Shown here one piece after another: positions 36,545 to 47,158 of a DNA stretch of 64,000 nt. How positions within the stretch are numbered: the first letter of the stretch is position 1; the number at the start of each line of letters is the position of its first letter. The DNA lies in assembly GCA_025174535.1 (NCBI GenBank), contig JALBUN010000023.1:1550001-1614000 (forward strand). The letters are read 5' to 3'. The notes beneath the pieces are model-generated. The model was not told the DNA's origin. It worked only from the letters and a program-made list of their open reading frames with translations, and did not search any database. Made by a program: the position numbers and the translations under genes. This stretch comes from Cantharellus purpuraceus (Eukaryota > Basidiomycota > Agaricomycetes > Cantharellales > Hydnaceae).

Positions 36545-37593
36545 GCCTTGTGAAGGGAATTGAGGACGTCGCAAGGTACAGCGAGGAAAGAAAAATAAAA
36601 GAAAGAGACTAGGAGTAGGGTTAATCTAACAGGTAAGATAGAGAGTCATACACTTGGAAGGAGGGAGAAGGGGAGGCAGAATAATATTTAGTAATTCACG
36701 CAAGTGCCAGAAGCGGATATGCCGGCTGGCCCGGCATATGCGGGAAGCGGTAACTGATGGTGGTCCAGACAGCGCTCTGGCAATGGGCCTTGATCGCTAT
36801 CTCGCCCATATCTCAGAGGCTGATCTGGCCGTGTTTCGACCTTGTTCGAATCCGTCTTGTTGCCTCCTCTACGTTATCCTCTCAGGCGCTGTCGACATGT
36901 CGCTCTTCGTCGCCGTCGCCAACGTCAAATCAATCAAAGAAGGGCATGCGATGATCCATAAGTATTTCTCTCTCCCTACGTGTCACTGACCCATCAGTGT
37001 CCGGGGCTGTTGTGCGCGCCTAGCTTCCTTCGGAAAATCCGGCATCGTTCAGCACTGCTGCATCGTCCCAGGCACACCTTGTCGACCATCTATCCGTAAC
37101 TCCCTTCTACTTTATATGATAGGTCCATGTCCATCTGTCAAGGCGTACCGGTACCATCCACCCCTCAATATTAGCAGACAGGTTGCCGGAAAACTTTACG
37201 TTTTGCCGATCCAGGAATATTCCCGTCTCAAAATACATAAGTATGCATCTCTCTTGTCATGCTTAGGCATTGTGGCCGTCACTCCTTCTTCATTGTGCAC
37301 GGAGATCACTGTGGCTCTGCCTGGGCACGGACAAGAGTCACCACACGTTGCCCGAATGCACCCAGAGAACCCTTCTGGTGGGATTCGTGGCTGCATAGCA
37401 TGTTACACCATGCTCGTCAAGGCTGCCAGGGTTTCACCAGCTTTATATGCACACACCACTCCGGGCCGTGCCTGGTGTCAGAAGCATGAAGCATGCTGCC
37501 GTGGAACGGCCACGCCCCGACGTCCCTGAGTTGGAGCCAAGTGACGTCGCTCCATACCCACAAACCATGTGCGATTTTGTGCAACTTTTTGAA
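36545..37593. other. Long AGS1 upstream region, about 1 kb
   Basis: Precedes the leftward AGS1 start. No reading frame here resembles a known protein. It probably holds the AGS1 promoter; an A/G-rich stretch (36560-36710) lies next to the ATG. A GTTCGAATCC at about 36845 resembles a tRNA B-box, but no cloverleaf is visible. Possible 5' exons of the plus-strand remnant that follows were sought and not convincingly found. Confidence 0.4.
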
Positions 37594-37873
37594 ATGGCAA
37601 ACCGGATCCTCAGCGCCCTCATTTGGGCGAGTTCAATGAGCTGGATTTTGGTGCTTCTGGTGGAATCGCCTTTACACGAAGTGGGATTCTGGGTGGATTT
37701 ATAGTGGCGACGTGACAAGGAGTGTGGCGGGTTTGCTCCCGCGACACTGGCAACTCATCGCCACAGTGAACATGGATAGCAGAGGTGCTGCCCCAGTGCA
37801 GTTGCTCGACGAAGAAGGGGACTTTGCCGTGTGCAATGACAACTTCATTTGTGACAGCTGGTGCAGTGCTTGA
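37594..37873 (+). pseudogene. Coding-like segment, unknown protein (two exons, possible remnant)
   Basis: Plus-strand frame 37594-37691 reads 'HLGEFNELDFGASGGIAFTR' then SGIL. A GT...AG intron (about 37692-37766) joins it in frame to 'VNMDSRGAAPVQLLDEEGDF' and 'AVCNDNFICDSW', ending at TGA 37871-37873. The acidic, Cys-bearing composition and the restored frame argue for a real coding history. I do not recognise the family. No start codon or upstream exon could be tied to it, so it is either the 3' end of an uncalled gene or a decayed copy. Confidence 0.35.
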
Positions 37874-37913
37874 ACTGTGTGGGGCATTGACGTCCATCTT
37901 TTGGCGTTACTCA

Positions 37914-38342
37914 CACACGATTCAAGATATATTCTCAAAGTACTGCTGTCCTACACACCCAGTGTCAGGACATGCGCCTGACGGCGCGTTCCTGACTGAC
38001 GAGGGTCTTGATCGTTGGGCGCAAGACACGAACGGTGCGCCACTCACTCAGGAAACGAAGGATGAGCTGCGTGAATGCTTGGACGTGACAGACCAAGGTC
38101 ATTTGACGTGCGTAAGCAGCGGCAACTTGCACCCGCGTTGGCAGCGATTGCCACATGGTACCAAGTTGTACACCTGATGACACGCCCTGCAGACAGAAAA
38201 TGACCAAGAAGTAAGGCAGATGCGGCTTGTCTGTTGCACACGCGCGCTCACTGCCCACTGGCGTGATCTCTCGAAGCACGGATTTGATCGCGACTTGAAC
38301 GTCACACTAGCAGATGAGGTACGGATGCAGTCACCGTGGTAG
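37914..38342 (+). pseudogene. EF-hand-like gene fragment, probably decayed
   Basis: Plus-strand exon about 37929-38107 reads 'GAFLTDEGLDRWAQDTNGAP' followed by 'LTQETKDELRECLDVTDQGH' and LT. It is an EF-hand-like helix-loop-helix (loop DVTDQGHLT). A GTGCGTAAG donor at 38108 leads to a second piece containing 'LQTENDQE' (about 38184-38207). A third reads 'WRDLSKHGFDRDLNVTLADE' and stops at 38340-38342. From memory, basidiomycete calcium-binding proteins have a block of the form YQLQTEND-ET-WRDLSKHGFDR, so the order fits. The last intron's expected acceptor reads 'cccac|TGG' without AG, and no start exon is visible, which suggests a broken gene; an alternative splice cannot be excluded. Confidence 0.45.
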
Positions 38343-38514
38343 GGCTTGCACCTCGTCTCTCGCATAGTTATCAGACATACCCGTTACAGATCTAAAGGGT
38401 TCGAATGCTGAGTAGAACCAAAAGTGCTGTGAGAAGGGGCATGTTTTGAGACATCATCTTCCTGTATCGAGCAATACTATCTCATCGCAGATGGCATATC
38501 ACTGCGAGTGAACG

Positions 38515-39357
38515 TCATAAAATATTCACAGAAGCCACTGCTTCTTCGCGATGTCTCTGGAGAACTAGCTTCCAAATTTCGACTCCTTCCCACTCGTCTC
38601 TGTCCCACTTGCATCCAGCCCTGTGCAGAGCTTTAGTTACCTTTTTGTTCGGCACGCGCTGGACTGAGAAGGACCACAGTTCACGGGCTTGTTGCAGGGC
38701 ATCGTCGGCAAGACGAGGGTCGCGACGCTCCAGAGCGAGATAGATAGGCGGGGAATGGGTGGCACTGAGGGTGTGGAGAACACGGAGCAGAGGACCGACG
38801 AGCTCAGAGGTATAGAGGGTATCTGCAGTCAGTATGAGGTCAAACGGCGGGTGCAGAGTCGCGGCTGGGGGATCTGAGTTGCTGCAGTGGTGTGATGCAA
38901 TGACTGTGGGGTGCGACCATGTCCAGAGTGCCGGATCGACTGTCCAGTCGAGCTCACGAGTCTGAAGGGTGCCCGAGCCTTGTGGCAGATTGAGCCTGTT
39001 CGAGTCTATATTTTTCTGTAGGACAGTAGACAAGACTGCGCGGGTGTCGGTAGCGACGACGTCCCAGCCCAGGCTGCACAACGCAAGACTGAAGCCGAGT
39101 GAGGGGAGTCGGCGCAGACACAGCAGGGCTACGCACGCCGTGAGGCCAGTGCCGCTCCCGAGTTCTATGGCTCGTTGCCCGACCCGTCGCCGCGTGGGGA
39201 TGAGTGAGGGGAGGGTGAGGGCAAGGGCCTGGCCCGAGAGCCAGAGAGCGGTGCCGTTGAGTCTGCCGTCATCGAGCTGGGCGATGGCGAAGGAGGAGGA
39301 GTGAAGAGAAAGGGATAGCAGGGGAAGGTGCTTTGTGAAGGGCGCGGGTTCGAGCAT
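38515..39357 (-). CDS. Class-I lysine methyltransferase (Methyltransf_16, METTL21/VCPKMT-like)
   Basis: Seven-beta-strand protein-lysine methyltransferase family. N-terminal 'MLEPAPFTKHLPLLSLSLHS', then 'GRLNGTALWLSGQALALTLP' (the 'TG..LW..G..L' motif), SAM motif 'RAIELGSGTGLTA', 'SLGWDVVATD', 'LDWTVDP', and the family's DxxY-type motif in 'FDLILTADTLYTSELVGPLL'. Then 'IYLALERRDPRLADDAL' and the end 'GVEIWKLVL'. A 48-nt GT-AG intron (right after GTGLTA) keeps the frame open and adds 16 residues if retained; removing it restores 'GLTALALCSLGWDV'. In-frame ATGs exist at 39357 (chosen) and 39438, the latter overlapping the RhoGEF start codon. Substrate unknown. Confidence 0.85.
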   Translation of the reverse strand: MLEPAPFTKHLPLLSLSLHSSSFAIAQLDDGRLNGTALWLSGQALALTLPSLIPTRRRVGQRAIELGSGTGLTACVALLCLRRLPSLGFSLALCSLGWDVVATDTRAVLSTVLQKNIDSNRLNLPQGSGTLQTRELDWTVDPALWTWSHPTVIASHHCSNSDPPAATLHPPFDLILTADTLYTSELVGPLLRVLHTLSATHSPPIYLALERRDPRLADDALQQARELWSFSVQRVPNKKVTKALHRAGCKWDRDEWEGVEIWKLVLQRHREEAVASVNIL

Positions 39358-39436
39358 GGAAGCGTGATGCACGAGGCGTGTATAACTAAGTATAGGCGCG
39401 TGAGGCTGCAGGCGGCTGTCTGTTTTCCCCGCTACC

Positions 39437-42400
39437 ATGAAGGCGCTGTTCAACAGGACCTTCAACCGGTCCAGCTCCCTCAAAGACAAGGATGGCACGG
39501 CCGCTGCTACAGCCCATGCTGCCGCCGCCGCCGTCGCCTCCAAGGAAAAGTCCATTCCTTCCTTGCCCCCGTTGCCCGTATGGCCACCGCCGTCGCATCG
39601 TCCGCCCTCTGCTACCAGTCATCCTTCCCTCAAACCCCTTCCTGATCTTGGCACACGTCTGTTGCCTCCCATCCAGGACGATGTCACGCCCGCCGTCGAG
39701 ACAGAGTCAGATCCAGGTGCGAGCGCACACAAGCCTCGCGGCGCATCTGCAGGAAACGGCACCGGCGACGCCCCCAAGAAGGTAGCCTTCATGTCGCCGC
39801 CCTCCACTCCCTCGGCCCCCCCTGTACGTGCTGCAGATCCGACCGATCGCAAAACGGGTGCCGGCGTTTCAGATGCGCCTCTCAAAACCACCGTCTCGCG
39901 TCTGCAGGCGGCACATGGCGCGGAGCCCAGAGTTTCCTCCTCATCGGCCACATCGTCAAAGACCAATCTTGGTGTCAACAAGGGGCCCAACAAGTCCACA
40001 ACGACGCGTGGCATCACCACCCCCCCACACTCACAACGTACCATCGACGGCGCTGCATCCTTACGCTCGGGCAGTCCTTACTCGATCCAAAGTGCAAACA
40101 CTGCTTCCAGGATCATGGCAACTGCATCCTGGAGCGAGGCAGCGGAAGAGGATTTGGTGAGTAATCTTGGGCCCCGCGAACGCACACGGCAAGAGGTGCT
40201 CTGGGAAATCGTGGCCAGCGAAGAACGCTACGTCGCGGAGCTCCTCAAACTCAAAGACACTTTCATTGATCCCCTCCTCCATCCTTATGCCACCTCTCCT
40301 ATCGCCTCCCCAACCCTTCCTGACGGAGATGACTACTACGGTCTCCGTCTCGACACATTATCTCCTCAGGAATCTATCGATCATCTTCCAATCGCTGCTC
40401 GTTTTCTCAGTCCATCGCCTTTCGAGGGGCCACAGACTCCTTCACAGGTTCTTGGCTCAAACACACCCGTGATAGATGGAGATTCGTTAGATTCCGACGA
40501 AGAGGACGACCGCATGGGCAAGGGTTACGAGGCACGCGTGCATGCCGCAAATGCCAAACTCAATCACCCCCGTTCTCCATACCGCTCCCGGAACGGCACC
40601 GGTACGACAACGCGCAATGGCAAGATTCTCCCATTTCCAACACGTTCTCACCATTCGCTCCCACCCCCGCCTCGCCCGAATCAAAACGCCACATCCACAT
40701 CTTCTCTTGGCCGTCAAAGTTATGTCGGCCCATCGACTATCGAAGACAGGAAGACGACAGCTACGCCTTCACATCGTGTCCTCCGCAAACTGAAAAAGGA
40801 GACAGGTCCATCGCCAGATGGTGCTATCCCTCCGCATCTCCTCCCTGATGACCTACGACGTTGCCTAGAGGTCATTGAGACAGGCATATTGAGCGGACAT
40901 CTAATTCTTTCTGAAGGCCTTAGAAAACGATATGACGAGCAGTATCCTCTTGTGCGGAGCCTGGCCGATATTTTCGTCAGTAATGTGAGTAAAGACATGG
41001 CAGCAAAGTGATTGTTGTTCTTATCGTTTTAAAGTCACACATTCTACGTGAATATGCAACATACGTGTTACACCTTGAACGTGCTCTGGAGCAAGTTGAC
41101 GATGCACTGTCCCTGGCTAGTGCCACCAAACGACCAAAAAAGCAAACTGAGGCAGAGTGGATGAAGCTCAGCAAATATTTGCAGGTTCGTTCTTCAATGT
41201 CCCTTTTAAATCCTTTCACTCACGTTGTTCCTTAGCGTCTGGAGGAATTCGCCGCAGGCAAGGCTGAGACTGGACTAGCGATATCCCTATCTAAACCATT
41301 CCAGAGGCTGCTAAAGTACCCTCTCCTCTTCCAGAACCTTCTCTTCCACACAGATCCGTCAACATTTGAATATGAGAGCACACTTCTAATGGTTGCGGAG
41401 GTGGAAACGATTGTGCGATCCATCGAGGACGAGAAGATACAGAAGGAAGAACGGGACCGTACCCGGGACGTCTTTGCGCGTATCGAAGGCCTGGAGAAGG
41501 TCAAACAGCTCGCTGTGCCCAAACCAAGCAGGCTACTCGTCGAGGAAAAGATGGTGAACGCCAACGAGCTGAACCGCGACTCGGCCGGGACCCCTTTGCC
41601 CAGAGGGGCCAGCACACCACCATCCGTGAGTTCCAAGGCAGTAAAGGGCAAAAGTTCGTTCCGTCGACTGAGTGATGCCCTACAATCGAGTGGCCCCCCG
41701 GCAGTTGGAGGAAGAAAAGACTTGTGGCTTGTAGTGTTCAATGATGTTGTACTGCGCTGTCAACGAACAGGGACCACGAGCCTGCCACTTGCGTCCACCT
41801 CACCAAGTGGCGCGAGGTCTAACTCCTTGCCAGAATTGCAAGGCAAGGCCAAATATGCAACGACTGGGCGAAGAAACTCTCATACAAAACCAAGGAATCT
41901 ATACAAGTTCATCAAGATAGAGACTTGGGCTATGACTGCAGACGTCGGTAGACCCCGAGCAGGTATCGTGTCCATGGAGGAGTGAGTTGATTCGTGTGCC
42001 TTTCCTACCCTTTGTAATGAGGGCTTACCTTTCACTAGTATATCTCGCTCACGGGCCCTCGTCACCTCTGCCACTAGCGCTGCACTCAAACCCAATGAAG
42101 AGGATGATGACCCTATCAACGATTCGGACGACTCTGACCGCAAGAGCAAGATGAGCTTCTCGTATTGGGGTGCCGATAAGGTTACGCTTTCTCACCCTGC
42201 GTTGAACCCAAGGGCTCGAGCCCCCATTGGCCGTGGCAATGCCCGTGGCAGGGGCGCAGGCGGCCCATCGTCTTATACATCACGTGAATCCTCTGCGAAT
42301 GCCAAGTTTGGTTCCCGCCTCGTACACGCGTCTGATGTACCGAGTCCCGCACGACCCGTGAGCCGTAAGGCTATCACCCCCTCTTCCCAGGGCTCCAGGA

Positions 42401-42645
42401 GGGCCAATATCACATCGCTCGAGGATGCTAAAGCTACCACTACCGTTTCGAGGCCTGCTTGGGATGGAAGCACCCGTGCGGCTCCAGCACCATCAACTAC
42501 CGCAACGCGGCGTCCGCGCAACCTTTCCCAAGGAAGCAGTCAACCCCCTCGGCTCAGCAAGCTAGCATCACCTGCGCCTTCCGAGGACTCGGGAGTTGGA
42601 TTGTATCGCCAAATGATGGCTCAAGATCCCTCCCTTAATCGTTAA
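39437..42645 (+). CDS. Dbl-homology RhoGEF with C-terminal PH-like region
   Basis: Guanine nucleotide exchange factor for Rho/Cdc42-type GTPases. Residues 1 to about 245 are low complexity, Ser/Pro/Thr-rich, with 'RSSSLKDKDG' near the start. The DH domain begins 'ERTRQEVLWEIVASEERYVA' and 'ELLKLKDTFIDPLL' (CR1), is interrupted by an insertion of about 170 Ser/Pro/Asp-rich residues, and resumes 'LRRCLEVIETG', 'REYATYVLHLERALEQVDDA'. CR3 is 'LSKPFQRLLKYPLLFQNLLF', the best DH signature. The PH-like part has 'KDLWLVVFNDVVLRCQR' and 'LYKFIKIETWAM'. A disordered Ser/Arg tail ends 'LYRQMMAQDPSLNR'. Three or four introns (about 40985, 41190, 41985). The large DH insertion is unusual. Partner GTPase unknown. 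Confidence 0.9.
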
Positions 42646-43029
42646 GAATGTCCCCCCCCCCTTAGAATTCTCAATAGTTGTAGCATGGCTGCCACCTTCT
42701 CTACTCATTTTTAGCATCTATGTGGGGTCGGCTTCTTACACTTACCACATTTTCTCATCTCATCTCGTCTTGCTTCCATGGCTATGTTTCTCATCATTCC
42801 ATGCTTCTCACTTCGTGTTGACGTTTTCGGCTACCCCTACACAATATTTTACCACTCCTTGATCATCAAAGTTATATCAACATACATTACCCAGATTTCG
42901 TGTCTTTCTTACTATCCTATCTGGCCTTTCTCTATTCCACATTCACGGCGGGGATGCACGAACATTACGAAACCCGTTCTTTCTATTTGACTTAGACCAT
43001 GGTTGTACTACTACGATTTATAACAACCT
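42646..43029. other. Intergenic between convergent genes, 384 bp
   Basis: 3' ends of the RhoGEF and asparagine synthetase. T/C-rich on the plus strand, with a C10 run near 42652. No gene seen. Confidence 0.5.
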
Positions 43030-45319
43030 TTATGCCTGGACCTCTTCATACGCTGCTTGATGAATACTGACGCTTCGACCACTGGGGTCTGATGCACAGC
43101 CCCAATCACCGCGTGGTATCCATCGAACAGCAGTGCTCGCCGCAGTTTCCGTGGAGTACAGACCTGTTTCAAGTTTTGGTGATTGGTGAGAACCTACCAA
43201 GATCGTTGATAGCGCTTACTCTGAAAGATTTCACGAATAAAATAAGCTTCCTTCGTGTCTGGAGTGTCAACAGGAAACGTTTCCTTTCGCTTTGCGAATA
43301 CCTCGTCTGATACGACGTTAGCCGCGTGGTCCTTGATGCTGTAAACATCTTGTGTCAACTAATAGTCATAGTATCACGATGCTGGGCCTACCCATCAATC
43401 CACGAATACCCTACGCCATCTGAAAACTGCTCTTTTTGCCGCCACAAAATGGAATGTGGGAGATAGGGCTAGAAACACAGTATGGTGAGAAAACGGCCCA
43501 CTTCGATGAACTGAAATCGCACTTTGCCCTCTGGAGCTGTATCAAAGGCCTTGCGTAGGATGTACTGTAGCGTAAAGTGCGTCAGGTGAAATTCATAGCA
43601 TGTACAATTCACTCACTTTCTCCATTTTGGGACAACCGTCATCATCAATTTGCTGTTCCGCGCCCTTGCTGAACATTTTAGAACTTGCCTCGAGGTTCAT
43701 AGCAGTATCTAAAAAAGCTTTATCCAAGAATGGAACACGAGCCTCCAGGCCCCACGCCATTGTGGATCTGAAGACATTATTAATATTACACTGGTAAATT
43801 CGTAACAGCGCTCACTTGTTAGCTCGCAAACAGTCAGCGGTATGTAAGTTCTTCACGCGTTTCACACATTCCTGGTGAAAGGCGGTAGCATCTGGAGCGG
43901 CGTGGAAGTAGAGATAACCTGAAACAGACCAGTGTCATTATTTATATTGCGCGTTTACCTGTCCAATAGTTGGATTGGCATACCACCGAAGATCTCATCG
44001 CTTCCTTCACCGCTGAGGACCATCTTCACGCCCATAGCCTTGATCTTTCGGCTAAGAAGATACATGGGCGTACTCGCGCGGACTGTGGTTACATCATATG
44101 TTTCCAGATGATAGATGACATCTGGTATGGCATCCAAACCCTCTTGGACTGTAAAGACGTACTCGTGGTGGACTGTTCCCAGATAGGCCGCTACCTTGCG
44201 CGCTGCCAGAAGGTCCGGAGCGTGAGGCAAACCAATTGAAAAGGAGTGTAGTTGGGGCCACGAGCCAATCGTGACTGAAACAACAGAATTCTTAGCATAG
44301 GAGAACAAGATAAACACGACTGCTACTAGCCATCTTCTGTAATGGGAATCTCGGAGGGTGTTGGAGGTCCACTAAGCTGTGCATGAACAAGCCGCCTTTG
44401 TCTAGCCTCGTATTGCGCTTGCGCCACCTTTTCTGTCTCACGCGCTGCGACGGCAGCTATCAAACTGCTGTCTAAACCACCGCTGAGCAGAACACCATAA
44501 GGTACCTCGCTCATAAGCCGCTTCCGTACTGCAGCTTCCAGGGTTTCTCTAACTACTCTCAGGTCCACAGGTATTGCCGGAGGAACTGCGTTCGCCTTAT
44601 CGCCGTCCCACCATGAGGGTCGATAATATCGTTCAGCTTTTTCGGTACGGCTATCATATATGTGGCCAGGGGGAAATAAAATGATTTTATCGCAATCATC
44701 GACGAGCGCCTTGAGCTCAGAGGCAAAGTACACCACGCCAGGTGCCTTTGAACTCCACCCTTGGTACAATGTCGTGATTCCGATAGGATCTCGTGCAGCA
44801 ATGATGCGAGGTGGTTGCACTGTCTCATCAAGGAGCACAAAGGAAAACATGCCATCAAGCATGCTGACTAGCTTCGTGTCATACTTTGGGTACTGCGGGG
44901 TAAGTTTGGTGATGATTGCTGTGAAACAATTCGAGACAGCTAGCTCACGAGGTGCAGAATAATTTCACAATCAGAATGTGTCTTTAACTGAGCCCCAGGT
45001 TGAACAAAGGCTCTTAAAGCTACATGGTTGTAAATTTCCCCGTTCACCGCCAGAATTAGCTTCCTGTCCTCGCTGAAAAGAGGTTGGGCACCGGCATCTG
45101 CAAAACTCCATGATGATGAATAATTTCGTCGAATGGAGTGAACACTAACTAACCAACACCAACGATAGCCAGTCGCTCATGCACGAGAACACTTCTTTGC
45201 CCAACGTAACAGCCAGACCAATCTGGTCCACGATGGCGCAGCCGTTTAGACAACGCAATTGCCCTTGAACGTGATGCAGGAGGGCTCTCGAGGCCGTGAA
45301 TGGCAAGAATTCCACACAT
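43030..45319 (-). CDS. ASN1: Asparagine synthetase (glutamine-hydrolysing)
   Basis: Makes Asn from Asp, ATP and Gln in the cytosol. Starts '[13 protein letters not shown]', with Cys2 as the amidotransferase nucleophile after Met removal; '[11 protein letters not shown]', '[11 protein letters not shown]', 'AVNGEIYNH' and '[10 protein letters not shown]' are the GATase-2 motifs. The synthetase domain has the PP-loop '[20 protein letters not shown]', '[20 protein letters not shown]', '[16 protein letters not shown]', '[20 protein letters not shown]', '[20 protein letters not shown]'. The tail '[20 protein letters not shown]' ends at TAA 43032-43030. At least eight introns. The promoter region carries a TGACTC Gcn4-type site 68 bp before the ATG. 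Confidence 0.96.
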
Positions 45320-45386
45320 ATTGGAAGTGCCAGATAAAAAGAACACTCAAAAGGGCCTGGACGCCAGCGTCTATTGAATACACAAC

Positions 45387-45392
45387 TGACTC
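45387..45392. promoter_or_regulatory. TGACTC (Gcn4/CPC1-type half-consensus) upstream of ASN1
   Basis: TGACTC on the plus strand, 68 bp before the ASN1 ATG. Gcn4 binds TGA(C/G)TCA and induces ASN genes in yeast under amino-acid starvation. The seventh base here is G, so this is a six-of-seven match. Confidence 0.4.
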
Positions 45393-45562
45393 GAATTCTT
45401 ATCTACGGGATTGCGTCCGCGGCGATGAATGCAATCAAGATCGATACGCGTAGCTTTGCTGACGAGTGCTGGCAGCGGAAAAAAAAAACAATACTGGGCG
45501 ACTCTTGACCTTGTCCGTGGCTACACAATGAACACTCTCCACTGTCCAAGTCATGCATCGAC

Positions 45563-45593
45563 TCACGTGACCGACGCGTCCGAAAGCACGTGA
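45563..45593. promoter_or_regulatory. Two CACGTGA E-boxes in the ASN1/PIS1 promoter
   Basis: TCACGTGA (45563-45570) and CACGTGA (45587-45593), 24 bp apart, with an ACGCGT between them (45574-45579). E-boxes are bHLH targets (in yeast Cbf1, Pho4, and Ino2/4-like factors that regulate phospholipid genes). PIS1 starts at 46055. Which gene they serve is unknown. The 735-bp divergent region (45320-46054) shows no ORF worth calling. Confidence 0.4.
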
Positions 45594-46054
45594 TGGAGCT
45601 AGTAACTTTTTCTTTCCTCTTCCTCAGGCGCAACTCCAGCGACTCAAGCAAGTCAGATGGCATAGGGCGTATCTGTCGACCTCACTTGCCACTGGGTTAG
45701 ATGCAACATGGATACAGACACCCAAGCGGCAAGTATAGCGAGACCACACCCACTTGGAAGCAGTAAGGTTACCATTAAACCTCGTTCACACGAGGGGAAA
45801 TACACGGGAGCTAGTCTCGAGCGTGAAAGGTGTAGACTGATCATGTTTCATATTGATCCCGACCCTCATACTTTGATCTTTTATGCGTTATGCGATTCGT
45901 CAGCGATCCGGTAGCGTCGTGATGTGACTTGTTCCAAGCTTATAGCGGGATAACGCCCATCCACTGTGCACTAACGTCAGCGCACCTCAGACCAATTTCA
46001 GTCTCCGCCCGGCACACGATTGTCTCCACAGAGGTTGTATTCCGTGTGTAAACG

Positions 46055-47066
46055 ATGTTGAACCTCACCAAAAATACTGTGAGACGGAGGAGAAACTCGA
46101 TTGAAGTATTCGACAAAAAACATGCATTGGATCTTGCAACAGCCCAGTCGTACTCGGAGAATGTGTTTCTCTTCGTCCCTAATCTCATTGGTGGGCTCTC
46201 CTATTCTCTTCTTGTGCATCGTTGGGTTTTATGGTCTACTTTTTGCCAGGATACACGCGTATCATTCTCGCTGGCTTATCCCTCCATTTCATGAGTTACC
46301 ATCCCAAATACTGTACCCTCCTATATGGTGTTTCCTGCCTGCTCGATGCTGTCGATGGCCACGCTGCTAGGGTATTAGGGCAGACTTCCAAGTTCGGCGC
46401 CGTCTTAGATATGGTCACAGATCGGTCTGTACGCATCCCATACATCGAGAGATGCATCTGATCCGAGTTGTCCAGATGTACAACTTCTTGCCTACTTTGC
46501 TTTCTCTCCTCAGCCTACCCATCCTACGCTACCCTTTTCCAGTTCCTCATTACTCTCGATTTCAGCAGTCATTACATGCACATGTATAGGTGAATGCTGC
46601 TGGGCTCCCTCTATGCGGCGTCGTCTGACACCCACACAGCTCCCTGGTCACTGGCTCACGAAGTCATAAAACTGTTTCGAGCGATGTTAGTCGGGTACTA
46701 CGATTTTACTACGAGGACCCTGTGAGTATTACCTTTCTTCCTACGTCACGTTTGACTCGAACCGAGCAGATCAAATTATTCTTCATTTGTGCATGCAACG
46801 AACTATTCTTCGTTGCTTTGTATTTGATGAAATGGGATTTTTCCCCGATCGGGATCAAACTCACTAACCCACTACCTTTGGATTTGCACATATGGCTTGC
46901 GGGTTTAACATGGGCTCAGCTACTGGCTTGCACAACAGCTCCCGTTTGTCTGTTAAAGAACATCATCAACTTTGTTCAACTATGGAAAGCGAGTAAAATT
47001 CTCGTGGGTGTGGATTTAGCAGAGAGGGCGACCGCAAGGGACGAGAAGGAGAGGACAAAACGGTGA
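46055..47066 (+). CDS. PIS1: Phosphatidylinositol synthase (CDP-diacylglycerol-inositol 3-phosphatidyltransferase)
   Basis: Converts CDP-DAG plus inositol to PI in the ER. N-terminal basic region 'KNTVRRRRNSIEVFDK', then 'YSENVFLFVPNLIG' spliced to 'YTRIILAGLSLHFM' (typical 'YxPNLIGYxRIxL'). The CDP-alcohol signature is complete: 'LLDAVDGHAARVLGQTSKFG' followed by AVLDMVTDR gives DG-x2-AR-x8-G-x3-D-x3-D. Later segments: 'SSHYMHMY', 'LRFYYEDPV', 'FICACNELFFVALYLMKWDF', 'TTAPVCLLKNIINFVQLWKA', ending in a charged tail. About four introns. Length near 220 aa matches the family. Confidence 0.94.
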
Positions 47067-47158
47067 AAGTAAATTAGACAACATTTATACTGCCTTACCG
47101 GCGCTAAAATAGCCTCCGACTCTAATAATCTTTGGAGACGCGCACCGTACGACGTGGT

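Noticed and set aside
36841..36860. tRNA B-box-like GTTCGAATCC
   Set aside because: No A-box, anticodon stem or acceptor stem can be paired around it.
38390..38420. Second B-box-like GGGTTCGAATGC
   Set aside because: The T-arm stem bases do not pair (AAAGG against TGCTG), so no cloverleaf forms.
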